Position numbers and translations under genes: made by a program
The notes under the pieces: model-generated
Seen by the model: the letters and a program-made list of their open reading frames with translations, nothing else
Database searches by the model: none
What the model was told of the DNA's origin: nothing
Assembly: GCA_029961105.1 (NCBI GenBank)
Contig: JASBVO010000013.1
Coordinates: forward strand, 38,965-102,964
Reading direction: 5' to 3'
DNA length: 64,000 nucleotides
Source of the DNA: Micrococcus sp.
GTDB lineage: Bacteria > Actinomycetota > Actinomycetes > Actinomycetales > Micrococcaceae
Shown here: one piece after another, positions 26,594 to 35,503 of the stretch
How the letters are laid out: each line of letters begins with the position of its first letter
Position numbering within the stretch: the stretch's first letter is position 1

Positions 26594-27655
26594 CTACTCC
26601 GGGATGCCGGCGTAGGAGTGCAGGCCGGGGAAGTACGTGTTGACGATGGTGAAGTTGAACACCAGGGCGGCGAAGCCGATGATCGACAGCCAGGCGGCGC
26701 GCTCCCCGGTCCAGCCGCGGGTGGCGCGAGCGTGCAGGTACCCGGCGTAGATCACCCAGATCACGAAGGTCCACACCTCCTTGGTGTCCCAGCCCCAGTA
26801 CCGGCCCCAGGCCTGCTCGGCCCAGATGGCGCCGGCGATCAGGGTGAAGGTCCACATCACGAAGCCCACGGCGTTGATCCGGTAGGACCAGTTCTCCAGG
26901 CTCAGCGCGGACGGCACCAGGCGCATGAAGGCCAGCCTGGCAGAGCCCCCGGCCCGGATCCTGGCCTCGCGGCGGTGCTGGATGAGCTGCAGGATGCTCA
27001 TGGAGAAGGTCAGGGTGAACAGCGCGGAGGCCAGGACCGCGATGGACACGTGGATGACGATCCACGGGGACTGCAGCGCCGGCTGCAGGTGCGCCAGCGG
27101 CGTGGGGAAGCCGATCGTCGCGGCGCACATCATGATCACCACGAGCCCCGAGACGAACGTCCCCAGGAAGCGGATGTCCTTGCGGATCAGGAACAGCAGG
27201 TACACCACGGACACCAGCATCGCGCCGGTGGTGCAGAACTCGTACATGTTGCCCCACGGCACCCGGTGCGCGGCCATCCCGCGCGCGACCACGGCGAAGA
27301 CGTGCACCGCGGCGGCGATGACCATCAGCGCCACCGCGACGTTGGCCACCGGGCGCCGGGCGGTGCCCAGGTAGTCCATGTCCTCGTCCACCAGCTCGGG
27401 TTCGGTCCCCGCACCCGCGGTGCGCGCCGCCGTCGGGCCCTGGCCGTTGGGCGAGGTCCCGACGCCGGCGCCCACCAGTTGGCCTTCACGCTCGCGGGCG
27501 GCGTCCTCGGCCAGCTCGGCCTCGAGCGTGCGGATGGTCTTGGAGGAGTTCGCCATGTCGAGCGCGAACAGGACGAAGGCGGCGGCGTAGACGAGAGCGG
27601 CGATCAGCATGAACAGGTCGCTGTAGCTGGCCAGCTGCAGGTTGATGGGCTGCAT
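26594..27655 (-). CDS. ccsB: Cytochrome c biogenesis protein CcsB/CcsA
   Basis: VPWGNMYEFCTTG, WAEQAWGRYWGWDTKEVWTFVIWVIYAGYLHARATRGWTGERAAWL. Confidence 0.96.
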   Translation of the reverse strand: MQPINLQLASYSDLFMLIAALVYAAAFVLFALDMANSSKTIRTLEAELAEDAAREREGQLVGAGVGTSPNGQGPTAARTAGAGTEPELVDEDMDYLGTARRPVANVAVALMVIAAAVHVFAVVARGMAAHRVPWGNMYEFCTTGAMLVSVVYLLFLIRKDIRFLGTFVSGLVVIMMCAATIGFPTPLAHLQPALQSPWIVIHVSIAVLASALFTLTFSMSILQLIQHRREARIRAGGSARLAFMRLVPSALSLENWSYRINAVGFVMWTFTLIAGAIWAEQAWGRYWGWDTKEVWTFVIWVIYAGYLHARATRGWTGERAAWLSIIGFAALVFNFTIVNTYFPGLHSYAGIPE

Positions 27656-27658
27656 GGG

Positions 27659-29320
27659 TTACTCCGGTCGGTTCTGGGGGTCCTCGGGTGCGACCACCGG
27701 CCACATCCGTTCGAATTGGCGGCGCAGCGCAAGGTTCTCCTCGCGCAGGCCAAAGTCCTCGCCACGGGCCAGCAGCCCGTACTCCACCATGGTGGACCCA
27801 TCCGGGCCGGTGGTGCCACGCACCCACGCGCGGCGGCGCCGCACGAACAGGCTCACGGTCAGTGCCACGAGGGCCAGGACGGCGAAGAAGCCGACGCCCC
27901 ACTTGCCCGGGTCGTGGTGGATGTCCAGGCCGACGTAGCGCTTCACCCCGTCGAAGCTGATGGAGCCCTTGCCCTGGGGCAGCTCATAGGACTCCCCGGG
28001 CGTGAGCGTGATGCCGCCGGCCTCGAGGTTCCGGGAGTTCAGCTCGGTGAGCTCGTCCGTGTCCAGCACGTAGACGTTCTGCGGCACGCCCTCGTCCAGC
28101 CCGAGGTCGCCGTAGTAGGAGTTCAGGTTCAGCTCCGGCTCGTACAGCTCCGGGTCGATCGAGACCGCCACCCCGTCCTCGCCGGTATAGGCGGTGGGCA
28201 GGAAGAATCCGACGAAGCCGAGCTGGTCGGGCTGCGCGTCCGGCGCCTTGATGACCAGCAGCGAGGTGTAGACGTTGTCCTGGACCTGCGCCACCACGGG
28301 CCCCTGGAAGGCGATGTCCCCGTTGCCGTCCCGCACGGTGATCTCCGGGGCGTAGCCGTTGCCCACCAGGTAGACGCGGGTGTTCTGGATGTCCAGCGGA
28401 TGGTTGACCTTCAGGATCCGTTCCTGGGGCTCGCCGTCGGTGCCCTCCTGGACCTCCATGACCGCGGTGAAGTCCAGCGGCTGGCCGTAGTGCGTCTGGG
28501 ACTCGCGGTCGAAGACGGCCTCGAAGCTCTTCAGGGACATCGAGAACGGCACCAGCCGCTCCTCCGAGAAGGCGCTGCCGGGGGTGAAGGAGTCGTAGGC
28601 GACGAGGGTGTTGGCGAAGCCCTCCCCCTCGACGAGGATCTTCTGCCCGCTGTAGCTCAACAGGGAGCCCACGGCCATGAAGGCCAGCACGCCGATCAGG
28701 GACAGGTGGAACACGATGTTGCCCACCTCCCGCACGTAGCCGCGCTCGGCGCCCACGGAGGCGCCGCCGTCGGGCTCCTGGCGCACCTCGACGCGGTAGC
28801 CGCGCTTGCGCAGGTACTTCGCCGCCTGGTCCACGGCCACCGCCGGCGCCGGGCCGGTGGGCTCCAGCAGCACCGTGCCGTGCTCGGGCAGCCGGGACAG
28901 CCGGCGCGGGGTGCGCGGCGGGGCCGAGCGGAGCACCTTGGCGTGCTTGACCGCGCGCGGGAACACGCAGCCGATCAGGGAGACGAACAGCAGCAGGTAG
29001 ATCGCCGAGAACCAGACCGAGGAGTAGACGTCGAACATCTGGAGCCGGTCGAGCCAGGGGCCCAGGACCGGGTTGTCCTCCAGGTACTGGTTGACGATCT
29101 CCGGCCCGGCCGGACGCTGGGGGAACAGGGACCCGGGCACCGCGGCGACGGCCAGCAGCAGCAACAGCATCAGCGCGGTGCGCATGGAGGTCAGCTGGGT
29201 CCACATGAACCGCAGCGTGCCGACGAAGCCGAGGGCGGGCAGCTCGACCTCGGGCTTCTGCGGCCCGTCCGAGCGGGTCTGCTCGTCCCGGGCGACCCTC
29301 ACGTTGTCCTGCTGGCTCAA
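27659..29320 (-). CDS. resB: Cytochrome c biogenesis protein ResB
   Basis: FMWTQLTSMRTALMLLLLLAVAAVPGSLFPQRP...VNQYLEDNPVLGPWLDRLQMFDVYSSVWFSAIYLLLFVSLIGCVFPR. Confidence 0.96.
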   Translation of the reverse strand: MSQQDNVRVARDEQTRSDGPQKPEVELPALGFVGTLRFMWTQLTSMRTALMLLLLLAVAAVPGSLFPQRPAGPEIVNQYLEDNPVLGPWLDRLQMFDVYSSVWFSAIYLLLFVSLIGCVFPRAVKHAKVLRSAPPRTPRRLSRLPEHGTVLLEPTGPAPAVAVDQAAKYLRKRGYRVEVRQEPDGGASVGAERGYVREVGNIVFHLSLIGVLAFMAVGSLLSYSGQKILVEGEGFANTLVAYDSFTPGSAFSEERLVPFSMSLKSFEAVFDRESQTHYGQPLDFTAVMEVQEGTDGEPQERILKVNHPLDIQNTRVYLVGNGYAPEITVRDGNGDIAFQGPVVAQVQDNVYTSLLVIKAPDAQPDQLGFVGFFLPTAYTGEDGVAVSIDPELYEPELNLNSYYGDLGLDEGVPQNVYVLDTDELTELNSRNLEAGGITLTPGESYELPQGKGSISFDGVKRYVGLDIHHDPGKWGVGFFAVLALVALTVSLFVRRRRAWVRGTTGPDGSTMVEYGLLARGEDFGLREENLALRRQFERMWPVVAPEDPQNRPE

Positions 29321-30084
29321 ATCGGCAGCCTCACTTCATTGGCGAACCAGGTCTGCAGCTGCACGACCCAGTCATTCCACAGCCCGCTGACCATGAGCGC
29401 GCCGAGCACGATCAGCAGTCCCCCGCCGACGCGCATCACAGCCACGCGGTGGATCCGGAAGAACGCCAGCGCCCCCATCCCCCGGCGCAGGCCGAGGGCG
29501 ATCAGCAGGAACGGCACGCCGAGGCCCAGGCAGTACACGAACGCCAGGAAGGCGCCCTTGCCGGGATTGGTGGACCCGGCGGTGGACATGGCCAGCACGG
29601 CGGCCATGGTCGGGCCGATGCACGGCGCCCAGCCCAGGCCGAACGTCATCCCGAGCACGGGCGCGCCCCACAGCCCCGCCCTCGGCTGGGCGTGGATGCG
29701 GCGGTCCTGCTGGAGGAAGGAGAACCCGCCCATGAACACCACGCCGAGCACCATCACGACGACGCCCAGCACCCGGGTGAGCCACTCGCCGTCGCCCTGC
29801 AGCCAGATGGTGACCTGGGAGAAGACGATGCCCACCAGCACGAAGACCACGGAGAAGCCGAGCACGAACAGCCCGATCCCGGCGAACATCCTGCCCCGCT
29901 TCTGGTCCTGCAGGTCGGCCCCGGTCAGGCCGGTGACGTAGCCGAGGTAGCCGGGGACCAGGGGCAGGACGCAGGGCGAGAGGAAGGAGACGAGCCCGGC
30001 CAGCAGCGCGACGGGCACGGCCAGCAGCAGCGAGCCGTCCATGACGATCTCGGCAAACGGGTTGACGGTGGCGGCCTGCAGCAT
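29317..30084 (-). CDS. ccdA: Cytochrome c biogenesis protein CcdA
   Basis: LLAGLVSFLSPCVLPLVPGYLGYVTGLTG, GLGWAPCIGPTMAAVLA. Confidence 0.95.
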   Translation of the reverse strand: MLQAATVNPFAEIVMDGSLLLAVPVALLAGLVSFLSPCVLPLVPGYLGYVTGLTGADLQDQKRGRMFAGIGLFVLGFSVVFVLVGIVFSQVTIWLQGDGEWLTRVLGVVVMVLGVVFMGGFSFLQQDRRIHAQPRAGLWGAPVLGMTFGLGWAPCIGPTMAAVLAMSTAGSTNPGKGAFLAFVYCLGLGVPFLLIALGLRRGMGALAFFRIHRVAVMRVGGGLLIVLGALMVSGLWNDWVVQLQTWFANEVRLPI

Positions 30085-30092
30085 GGAGGGGA

Positions 30093-30731
30093 TCAGGCCT
30101 GCTCGTCCACCACGGTGGTGATCAGGCTCTTGAGCGTGGAGGGCTCGGCCACGCCCAGGATCCGGGAGGAGACGCGGCCCTGGCGGTCCAGCACGATCGT
30201 GGTCGGCACGGCCTGCGGAGGGACGTAGTCCGTCATGGCCAGCAGCACCTGGCCACCGCGGTCCTCCAGGGACGGGTAGGTGATCCCGAAGTTGCGCTCG
30301 AAGGCCTCCGCGGTGGCGGCGGTGTCCCGGACGTTGACGCCGAGGAACCGCACGCCGGCGGGCTCGAACTGCTCGTGCAGGGCCTGCAGGTCCGGGGCCT
30401 CGATACGGCAGGGCGCGCAGGCGGCGTACCAGAAGTTCAGCACGGCCGGCTGCCCGGCCAGGTCGGCGGCCTCGAGGGTCTCCCCCGAGAACAGGGTGGA
30501 GGTGAACTGCACGGGCTCGCCGCGCTCCTCGGGGGCGATCTCCAGCACGGAACCGTCCCCGGCGATGTAGTTCTTGCCGTCGGCGTTGCCGGCCTGGGCG
30601 GCCAGCGGGTCGTCGGCGTTCGAGCAGGCCGCCAGCACCGGCAGCGCCGCGAGTCCAGCCAGTCCGGACAGCACGTTGCGTCGGCTCAGTGCGGGTCCGC
30701 GGGCGTCACGGGGCTGGTGTGGGGCTGTCAT
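30093..30731 (-). CDS. TlpA/ResA-type thioredoxin lipoprotein
   Basis: Lipobox LAALPVLAAC; AVLNFWYAACAPCRIEAPDLQALHEQF (CxxC); alternative start 30752. Confidence 0.92.
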   Translation of the reverse strand: MTAPHQPRDARGPALSRRNVLSGLAGLAALPVLAACSNADDPLAAQAGNADGKNYIAGDGSVLEIAPEERGEPVQFTSTLFSGETLEAADLAGQPAVLNFWYAACAPCRIEAPDLQALHEQFEPAGVRFLGVNVRDTAATAEAFERNFGITYPSLEDRGGQVLLAMTDYVPPQAVPTTIVLDRQGRVSSRILGVAEPSTLKSLITTVVDEQA

Positions 30732-30837
30732 GGGGGCTCTGGGAACTTCCATCGAGGGCGGGGCGTCCCATGGATTCTACCGGTCGTAGTAGAAGCTGGT
30801 GGAATCCTGTGACCTGCCCGACTCCCGCCGGCACGTT

Positions 30838-31506
30838 TCAGGCGCCGGGCAGGCTGCTGGCCTGGGAGAGCAGGGCCGCGTTGGGCTCCCGGTACTCGAC
30901 GCGCGGGAGGGCACGTCCGGCGTCGAAGTGCAGCGAGGTGATGGAGGTCAGGGTGCACTCGCGCTGGCGGGGATCGTGCCACAGCGGCCTGCCCTCGGCC
31001 GAGAGGCGGGTGACCCAGATGGGCAGTTGGTGGGAGACGATGATTGCCTCGGCACCGGCACCACCCTGGGCCACGGCCCGGTCCCGCAGGTCCTGGATGG
31101 CCTCCGCCATCCGCGCCACCTGGGCGCGGTACGGCTCGCCCCAGGACGGGCGGAAGGGGTTGAGCAGCAGCGGCCAGTACCGGGGGTTCCTCAGCTGGCC
31201 CGCCACGCCGGAGAGCCCCTCGAAACGGTTGGTGGCCTCCAGGACGCGGTCGTCGGTGCCGACCTCCAGGCCGAGGGCGGCCCCGATCGGCGCGGCGGTC
31301 TCGCGGGCCCGCTGCAGCGGGGAGGAGACGAGGAGAGTGGGCGCGCGGCCGGTGCGCTGGGCCTGCTGCGCGAACCAGTCGGCGACGTCGGAGGCCATGC
31401 GCTGACCGAGCTCGGAGAGTCCGTAGCCGGGGATCCGGCCGTAGAGGACCCGGTCCGGGTTGTGGACTTCTCCGTGGCGGACGAGGTGGACGGTCGCGAC
31501 TGGCAT
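30838..31506 (-). CDS. Histidine phosphatase family protein
   Basis: [35 protein letters not shown]. Confidence 0.93.
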   Translation of the reverse strand: MPVATVHLVRHGEVHNPDRVLYGRIPGYGLSELGQRMASDVADWFAQQAQRTGRAPTLLVSSPLQRARETAAPIGAALGLEVGTDDRVLEATNRFEGLSGVAGQLRNPRYWPLLLNPFRPSWGEPYRAQVARMAEAIQDLRDRAVAQGGAGAEAIIVSHQLPIWVTRLSAEGRPLWHDPRQRECTLTSITSLHFDAGRALPRVEYREPNAALLSQASSLPGA

Positions 31507-31654
31507 GCGTCCAGTCTGGCAGACGGGTTCGGGCGGGCCCGCACCTGCGGGCGCCGGCGGGCGTCTGCGGGCGCCGGCCAGCCGATCTCCAGCCAGTGGC
31601 GATACCGTGGTGTGCAGACCCCCACGATCGCGCCCCGTCCAGGAAGGCACCCAC

Positions 31655-32482
31655 ATGACCGAGCAGAACCGCCCCGACCAGCCCAACGCCGAGCAGCCGG
31701 GCCAGCCGCAGCCGGGTCAGCCGGGCCAGCCGCTCGAGGACGCTGCCGGCGAGCCACGGTACGGCGTGCGGCTGACCCCGGAACAGCTGGCGGAGCACCA
31801 GGCCCGGCAGCCGTCGCCCGGCGGCCAGCCGGGGCAGCCCGGCCAGCCGGGGTATCCGGCGCCCTCCTACGGCCAGCCGGGCCCGCCGACGTCGTCCCCT
31901 TATGGCCAGCCGGGCCAAGCGCCCTACGGCCAGTCCTCCTACGGCCAGCCGGGCCAGCCGCCCTACGGCCAGTCCCCCTACGGCCAGCCGGGCCAGCCGC
32001 CCTACGGCTACCCGGCCCAGGGGCAACAGCCCATGGGCCCGCTGCAGAAGCCGAAGGAGATCGACCGTTCGTACTGGCTGATCCTCGCTGCTGGCCTCGC
32101 CTTCCTCATCGTCGAGCTGCTGGCGGCGTTCTCGCCGACCATGGGGCTGACGCCGGAGATGATCCAGGAGCTGGAGTCGCAATTCCAGGCCGCGGGCCTG
32201 ACGGTGGATGTCGCCGAGCTCCTGGAATCCACGCGCGTGATGGCGATCGTATTCACGGTGATCATCGCCGGCCTGTACTGGCTGATCGCCACGGGCATCC
32301 GGAAGGGATCCAACGTCGCACGGATCTTCGGCACCATCTTCGCGGTGATGTCACTGCCGGCCGTCTTCGGCCTGGGCATCATCTACGTGGCCCTGGGCGT
32401 GGCCGGCATCGTGTTCGCCTACCTGCGCCCGTCGAACGAGTACATCCGCGGCAAGGCCTGGGAGAAGGCGCTCCGCCGCTGA
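31655..32482 (+). CDS. Membrane protein with Pro/Gly/Gln/Tyr-rich repeat N-terminus
   Basis: (PYGQSxYGQPGQP)n low-complexity N-terminus followed by four hydrophobic segments. Confidence 0.7.
   Translation: MTEQNRPDQPNAEQPGQPQPGQPGQPLEDAAGEPRYGVRLTPEQLAEHQARQPSPGGQPGQPGQPGYPAPSYGQPGPPTSSPYGQPGQAPYGQSSYGQPGQPPYGQSPYGQPGQPPYGYPAQGQQPMGPLQKPKEIDRSYWLILAAGLAFLIVELLAAFSPTMGLTPEMIQELESQFQAAGLTVDVAELLESTRVMAIVFTVIIAGLYWLIATGIRKGSNVARIFGTIFAVMSLPAVFGLGIIYVALGVAGIVFAYLRPSNEYIRGKAWEKALRR
31922..31999 (+). repeat. Two tandem 39-bp repeats encoding PYGQS(S/P)YGQPGQP
   Basis: 31922-31960 and 31961-31999 differ at one base. Confidence 0.9.
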
Positions 32483-32540
32483 GGCCTTGCAGGCGTGCTG
32501 CCGCTCCGGCGACCCACTCGGCTGGGGCCGCCGATAGGAC

Positions 32541-33218
32541 CTAGTCGGCATCCAGCGTGGCTTGGTGGAACGCCAGGATCTGCAGTTCGGTGGACAGGTC
32601 GACGGCCCGGACGGACACCCCGTCAGGGACCGCCAACTCCACGGGCGCGAAGTTCAGCAGTCCCTGGATGCCGGCAGCGACCAGACGGTCCACCAGGGAC
32701 TGCGCCGCGTGAGCGGGGACTGCCAGGATCGCCAACCGGGCACGGGTGGTGGTCACCACGTCCTCAAGGTCGTCCATCGACCTGATCACGCTCGAGCCGC
32801 GCCTCTGGCCGATCAACCTGGGGTCGGCGTCGAGCACGGCACAGATGCGCAGGCCCCGGTCCGCGAACCCGTCGTATCCGGCCAGAGCCGACCCCAGGTG
32901 GCCGGCGCCGACGAGGACGACGGGCTGGTCCTCGGCCAGTCCGAGGACCTGGCTGATCGCACGCTGGAGCGCTCCCACCGGATAGCCGACCCCCGGCCGG
33001 CCCAGGTGCCCGAGCCCCGCCAGGTCCCGGCGGACCAGGGGCGGACCCACACCGGTCCGCTCGGCCAGCACGACGGAGGACACCCGGGTGACCCCCTCGG
33101 CGGCCAGGGCGGACAGGGCACGCAGGTAGACGGGCAGCCGCCCCACCGTGCGGCGGGACAGTGAGGGGCCAGCAGTGCGCGCCTCGGGACCCGAGCCGGT
33201 CGGCGGCCCCCCGGTCAC
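32541..33218 (-). CDS. rex: Redox-sensing transcriptional repressor Rex
   Basis: LSRRTVGRLPVYLRALSALAAEGVTRVSSVVLAERTGVGPPLVRRDLAGLGHLGRPGVGYPV...VVLVGAGHLGSALAGYDGFADRGLRICAVLDADP. Confidence 0.96.
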   Translation of the reverse strand: MTGGPPTGSGPEARTAGPSLSRRTVGRLPVYLRALSALAAEGVTRVSSVVLAERTGVGPPLVRRDLAGLGHLGRPGVGYPVGALQRAISQVLGLAEDQPVVLVGAGHLGSALAGYDGFADRGLRICAVLDADPRLIGQRRGSSVIRSMDDLEDVVTTTRARLAILAVPAHAAQSLVDRLVAAGIQGLLNFAPVELAVPDGVSVRAVDLSTELQILAFHQATLDAD

Positions 33219-33469
33219 GGACGCTCCGCCCCCAGTAGCCGCTCCAGCCGGACCGGGTCGATTCGCCAGAAGTCACGCTGGATCCCGTCCACCATCAGGA
33301 CCGGGATCTCCTCGGCATGGCGTGCCGCCAGGTCCGGGTGCCCGGCGATGTCCACTTCCCGCCAGGGCACGCCCAACCGGCGGCAGACCTCATCCACCAC
33401 GGCGATCGCATCGGCGCACAGGTGGCAGCCGTCCTTGACCAGCAGGACCACATCAGGGGAACTCTTCAC
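33215..33469 (-). CDS. Glutaredoxin family protein
   Basis: VVLLVKDGCHLCADAIAVVDEVCRRLGVPWREVDIAGHPDL (CxxC). Confidence 0.9.
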   Translation of the reverse strand: MKSSPDVVLLVKDGCHLCADAIAVVDEVCRRLGVPWREVDIAGHPDLAARHAEEIPVLMVDGIQRDFWRIDPVRLERLLGAERP

Positions 33470-33522
33470 CCCGCCATCGTAGGCAGACCCCGGCAGGCAA
33501 CAGGATCACCGCCGAACGCAAC

Positions 33523-33554
33523 GGGGCCGCCCCGCCTTGCGGCGGGACGGCCCC
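33523..33554 (-). terminator. GC-rich hairpin downstream of bS22-like gene
   Basis: GGGGCCG-c-CCCGCC-ttgc-GGCGGG-a-CGGCCCC stem; no clear U tract. Confidence 0.55.
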
Positions 33555-33589
33555 GGAAGCCAACGAGAGTCAGCGAGCGAGGACTCAGC

Positions 33590-33688
33590 TCACTTCTTGT
33601 TGCGGCGCTGGTGGCGGGTCTTGCGAAGCAGCTTGCGGTGCTTCTTCTTGGACATACGCTTACGGCGCTTCTTGATCACAGAACCCAT
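33590..33688 (-). CDS. bS22-type / AURKAIP1-COX24 domain ribosome-associated peptide (32 aa)
   Basis: Translation [32 protein letters not shown]; too short for the ORF track; next to an HTH gene as in other Actinobacteria. Confidence 0.93.
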   Translation of the reverse strand: MGSVIKKRRKRMSKKKHRKLLRKTRHQRRNKK

Positions 33689-33825
33689 AGGGAAACCTCT
33701 TGCTTGGTTAGTGGATCGTCAGCAGGCGACTGCTGGCGATCCGGCGTCATAGGTCAAAACGTTCCCTAACACCTTACCCTGACACGGGCGCGGTCACGAA
33801 CCGGGAACGCGGGCGGCCGGAGCAA

Positions 33826-34164
33826 TCAGCCGCGATGGTCCTCCGTGCCGGTGGCACGGACATCCGTGGTCCCGGTCTGCAGGATCTGCTCGACGGCGGA
33901 CTCGGGCACCCGGTAGGAGCGGCCGAACCGGACAGCGGGGAGCTCACCGGCATGGATCATGCGGTACACGGTCATGCGGGACACGCGCATCATCTCCGCC
34001 ACCTCCGTGACGGTCATGAATCGCGCTTCGGTGAAGTTACCGGCAGCACCCACGGTGAGTTCCTCATTTCCACGGCCCTGGCGTCGTTCGACGTCTGCCA
34101 CGCCAGGCGGGGCATCCTCGAGCATCATAGCGAATACTCGGCACACTCTAGTCACGGTGTGCAC
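33826..34164 (-). CDS. Helix-turn-helix (MerR/excisionase-type) DNA-binding protein
   Basis: FMTVTEVAEMMRVSRMTVYRMIHAGELPAVRFGRSYRVPESAVEQIL; start uncertain. Confidence 0.88.
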   Translation of the reverse strand: MHTVTRVCRVFAMMLEDAPPGVADVERRQGRGNEELTVGAAGNFTEARFMTVTEVAEMMRVSRMTVYRMIHAGELPAVRFGRSYRVPESAVEQILQTGTTDVRATGTEDHRG

Positions 34165-34188
34165 GGGATCAGAGCCCCGATCGGCGCG

Positions 34189-35418
34189 TCAGTCGAACCA
34201 GGGGTCCAATCCGTGATACGGGAAGATCGCCTTCCGGGTCGCCATGATCGTCTGGTCGATCGCATCGGAGGGGTCGTAGCCGACCTCCCAGGAGCGCCAC
34301 CACACGTCCACTCCGTCCGACATCACGTGCGGGATCCCACCCTGTTCCGGGGGCCGGGACGCCTGCAGCCCAGCGGCCACCGCCGCGTACCGGCGCCACG
34401 ACTCAGGAATCTGCGTGTCCGTCCGCACCGGCTGGCCCGTCACCACCGCCACGAGATGGCTCCACGTCCGCGGCACCACGGAGAACGGGCTGTAGCCACC
34501 ACCCCCGGTGGCCAGCCAGCGGTCGTGGGCGAAGTCCGCCGCCCAGTCGGCGGCGTCTATGGCGAGCTGCCGCTGGCCCTCCACGGACATCGTCAGGTTC
34601 GTCAGGGGATCCTCGCGATGCCCGTCGCAGCCGTGCTGGGTGACCAGCGCGTCCGGGGCGAACACCCGCAGCAGTTGGGGCACCACCGCGTGGACGGCGC
34701 GCAGGAACCCGGAGTCCCCGGTGCCCGGCGGCACCGCCACGTTCACGACCGATCCCAGCGCCTCCGGGCCGCCGACGTCGTTGGCGAAGCCGGTGCCCGG
34801 GAACAGCGAGATCCCCGTCTCGTGCACGGAGATCGTCAGCACCCGCGGGTCGTGCCAGAAGATCGACTCCACCCCGTCCCCGTGGTGGGCGTCGAGGTCC
34901 ACGTAGGCCACCCGCTCGGCCCCGAGGTCCAGCAGCCGCTGGATGGCCGCCGCGCAGTCGTTGTAGATGCAGAAGCCACTGGCCTGGCCTCGCCCGGCAT
35001 GGTGCAGACCACCCGCGAAGTTGACCGCGTGCTTCACCTCGCCGGCCCAGATCGCCTCGGCCGCGGCCACGGATCCACCGAGGATGCGGGCGGCCGCCTC
35101 GTGCAGGTGCGGGAACACCGGGTTGTCGTCACTGCCCAGCCCCACGTCCCGGCGATGCGGCACCTCCCCTGAACTCACCGAGCGAACCGCGCGGACGTAC
35201 TCCGGGTCGTGGACGGAGGCCAGCAGTTCATCGGAGGCCACCTCGGGACGGATGATCCGCACCCCCTCGCGGTCGAGCAGGCCCAGCGCCTCGGAGAGCC
35301 GGTGCGTCAGGTCCAGCCGGACGGGCGCCATCGGGTGGGCGCGGCTGAACTCGTACTTCAGCAGCGCCTCGTCCCAGACGACGGCGGCGGGAACGCTTTC
35401 GGTGGATGTGCTGGTCAT
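34189..35418 (-). CDS. Acetoin utilization protein AcuC (histone deacetylase family)
   Basis: VWDEALLKYEFSRAHPMAPVRLDLT, YVDLDAHHGDGVESIFWHDPRVLTISVHE. Confidence 0.93.
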   Translation of the reverse strand: MTSTSTESVPAAVVWDEALLKYEFSRAHPMAPVRLDLTHRLSEALGLLDREGVRIIRPEVASDELLASVHDPEYVRAVRSVSSGEVPHRRDVGLGSDDNPVFPHLHEAAARILGGSVAAAEAIWAGEVKHAVNFAGGLHHAGRGQASGFCIYNDCAAAIQRLLDLGAERVAYVDLDAHHGDGVESIFWHDPRVLTISVHETGISLFPGTGFANDVGGPEALGSVVNVAVPPGTGDSGFLRAVHAVVPQLLRVFAPDALVTQHGCDGHREDPLTNLTMSVEGQRQLAIDAADWAADFAHDRWLATGGGGYSPFSVVPRTWSHLVAVVTGQPVRTDTQIPESWRRYAAVAAGLQASRPPEQGGIPHVMSDGVDVWWRSWEVGYDPSDAIDQTIMATRKAIFPYHGLDPWFD

Positions 35419-35503
35419 CACTGACAGACTAGGCCTCCGGGCACGGCCTGCGCCCGTCATGACGTGCACCACGCCTTGCGGCGGGATCAGCGACCAATGG
35501 AGG

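Noticed and set aside
26618-29941. 1107-aa plus-strand ORF
   Set aside because: Antisense to the ccsB-resB-ccdA genes; composition artefact of GC-rich coding DNA.
31922-31999. Possible CRISPR-like array
   Set aside because: Repeats are directly adjacent, in frame and coding (PYGQSxYGQPGQP), with no spacers.
33826-34164. Excisionase-like HTH gene as evidence of a mobile element
   Set aside because: No integrase, att-like repeats or phage genes nearby; the HTH-bS22 pairing is a known housekeeping arrangement in Actinobacteria.
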